Source of the DNA: Actinomycetota bacterium
GTDB lineage: Bacteria > Actinomycetota > Thermoleophilia > Gaiellales > Gaiellaceae
Length of the DNA: 15,697 nucleotides
Assembly: GCA_013694685.1 (NCBI GenBank)
Contig: JACDBY010000185.1
Span: 1-15,697 of the forward strand
Direction: 5' to 3'
Shown: piece by piece, positions 14,593 to 15,697 of the stretch
Layout: each line of letters opens with the position of its first letter
Position numbering within the stretch: position 1 is the first letter of the stretch
The notes under the pieces: model-generated
Database searches by the model: none
Told to the model about the DNA's origin: nothing
What the model saw: only the letters and a program-made list of their open reading frames with translations
Made by a program: the position numbers and the translations under genes

Positions 14593-15697
14593 GTGCGGCG
14601 AACTGCGCTCAGGGGGAACCCGACGCTGTCGGTGTGCTGTCTCACACGCGGCCCGACGGCGCGCGTCGCCGCGCAGCTCGCTCTGCTGCGCGAGGTCGCG
14701 GACGAGATCGTGGTGGGTCTCGACGCGTCCGTCGACGCCGACCTCGCCCATCCCCTGGAGGAGGTCGCCGATGTCCTCGTCCACTATCCGTACGTCGATC
14801 CGGTCGACCGACCCGTCGGGTGGATCCACTCGCTCTGTACCTGCGACTGGATCCTCTGGGTCGACGACGACGAGATCCCGTCAGACGCGCTCGTCCGCTC
14901 CGTTCGCGAGGTCATCGCCGACAGCTCGGTGACCCATTGCTACGTTCCACGGCGAACGCTCTGGCAGGACGCCGCGAGCCTGCTAGAGGGCCCCCCGTGG
15001 GTGCCCGACTATCAGCTCCGACTCGTCGTCAACGACCCGCGGCTCGTCTGGTTCCCGGGGATCACCCACTGGCCGATCCAGGCAATCGGCCCGCATCGCT
15101 ATCTCGAGGCGCCGCTCTACCACACCGACCTCCTGCTCTCGACAGTCGAGCGCCGGCGCGCCAAGGTACGCCGGTACGAGGCAGTGCATCCCGGGCGGCG
15201 GGTCGCGGGTCTACCGATGAACGACGCGTACTTCCTGCCGGAGGACCGCTCCGGCGTCGAGCTGACGAGCGTCGACTCTCCAGATCGCGAGACGATCGCG
15301 AGACTGCTGGAGCTCGATCCCTCGCCGGAGCCACGACCGACCGCCGGACCCCTCCGCCGGGCGACGAGGGAGGAGATCGACGCTCACTGGCACGCTGCGC
15401 CGGCGACCGAGGCGCTCTACCGCGGTCGCCTCGAGGTGGTGGCCGGGCTCGAGCCCTTCGCCCTCGGCGAGCAGCGCGGAGTCGTCGTGCGCATCGAGAA
15501 CCACGGCACGCACACGTGGCCGCAGGGCGGTGTCGGCTGGCCTGCCGTGGCGGTCGCCTACCGCTGGCTCGACGACACGGGCGGGAGCGTCGTCGCCGAA
15601 GGGTTGCGCACCGGGCTTCCCGCGATGCTCCCGGCAGGCGCGTCGCTCGTGCTCCCGGTCGATGTTCTCGCACCCCCGCTCACCGGCTCCCACGTGC
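14593..15697 (+). CDS. GT2-type glycosyltransferase with C-terminal beta-sandwich-like domain, 3' end cut by window edge
   Basis: The frame is open for 368 codons from GTG 14593 to the window edge. It opens MRRTALRGNPTLSVCCLTRG, a GT-A first strand. EIVVGLDASVD (38-48) and WILWVDDDEIPSDAL (86-100) follow, with the DDD/DE metal-binding site, then TLWQD and WFPGITHWP (153-161). From about residue 275 to the edge the sequence changes to a strand-rich domain with IENHGTHTWPQGGVGWPAVA (301-320), YRWLDDTGGSVVAEGLRTGL (323-342) and VLAPPLTGSHV. That pattern recalls immunoglobulin-like or carbohydrate-binding domains attached to actinobacterial glycosyltransferases and methyltransferases. Acceptor recognition is a reasonable guess. 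The gene is divergent from the fusion-protein operon and its end lies outside the window. Confidence 0.85.
   Translation, partial: MRRTALRGNPTLSVCCLTRGPTARVAAQLALLREVADEIVVGLDASVDADLAHPLEEVADVLVHYPYVDPVDRPVGWIHSLCTCDWILWVDDDEIPSDALVRSVREVIADSSVTHCYVPRRTLWQDAASLLEGPPWVPDYQLRLVVNDPRLVWFPGITHWPIQAIGPHRYLEAPLYHTDLLLSTVERRRAKVRRYEAVHPGRRVAGLPMNDAYFLPEDRSGVELTSVDSPDRETIARLLELDPSPEPRPTAGPLRRATREEIDAHWHAAPATEALYRGRLEVVAGLEPFALGEQRGVVVRIENHGTHTWPQGGVGWPAVAVAYRWLDDTGGSVVAEGLRTGLPAMLPAGASLVLPVDVLAPPLTGSHV

Noticed and set aside
14541..14645. N-terminal extension of the phosphoglycosyltransferase to 14645
   Set aside because: The added 35 residues are not membrane-like and would overlap the divergent promoter and the start of the GT2 gene. 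GTG 14540 sits directly before the first membrane helix.

Overview
The window is a dense, very GC-rich (roughly 70 percent by eye) stretch of bacterial DNA given over to cell-surface polysaccharide or glycoconjugate synthesis. The GC content, GTG/TTG starts, 4-nt start/stop overlaps and leaderless-type promoters suggest an actinobacterium. The style of the glycosyltransferases would fit a Thermoleophilia/Gaiellales-type lineage, but that placement is impression, not proof. No RNA genes, insertion sequences, CRISPR arrays or phage genes were seen, and no gene-free stretch exceeds about 50 bp.

Layout. (1) A minus-strand GT4 glycosyltransferase runs off the left edge (1-827). (2) A 44-bp divergent promoter region (828-871) feeds it and a long plus-strand operon, 872-10546: a small coiled-coil hypothetical protein, two GT4-type glycosyltransferases, a GT-C membrane glycosyltransferase, a GT4 enzyme, a Nudix hydrolase, two more GT4 enzymes, a WbbL-like GT2 enzyme and a SAM methyltransferase. 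Nearly every junction is a 4-nt overlap (GTGA, ATGA or CTGA), so translation is probably coupled. The exception is the first junction, where a perfect 14-bp inverted repeat ends on the stop codon. (3) A convergent minus-strand operon (10543-14540) holds a polyprenyl-phosphate sugar-1-phosphate transferase fused to a Rossmann sensor-like domain, followed by a second GT-C membrane enzyme paralogous to the plus-strand one. Its last stop codon overlaps the methyltransferase stop. (4) A second short divergent region (14541-14592) separates that operon from a plus-strand GT2-type glycosyltransferase with a C-terminal beta-sandwich-like domain, cut by the right edge.

Working model (inference). The fusion protein starts a lipid-linked glycan on undecaprenyl phosphate at the inner face of the membrane. 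The cytosolic GT4 and GT2 enzymes extend it, and the methyltransferase may modify or cap it. The two GT-C enzymes probably add sugars from polyprenyl-phosphate donors on the outer face. No flippase, polymerase, ligase or nucleotide-sugar synthesis gene is visible, so the locus extends beyond the window. The least ordinary features are the phosphoglycosyltransferase fusion, the two overlapping divergent leaderless-type promoters, the perfect hairpin at 1235-1267, a possible CTG start at 8119 and the Nudix gene embedded between two glycosyltransferases.
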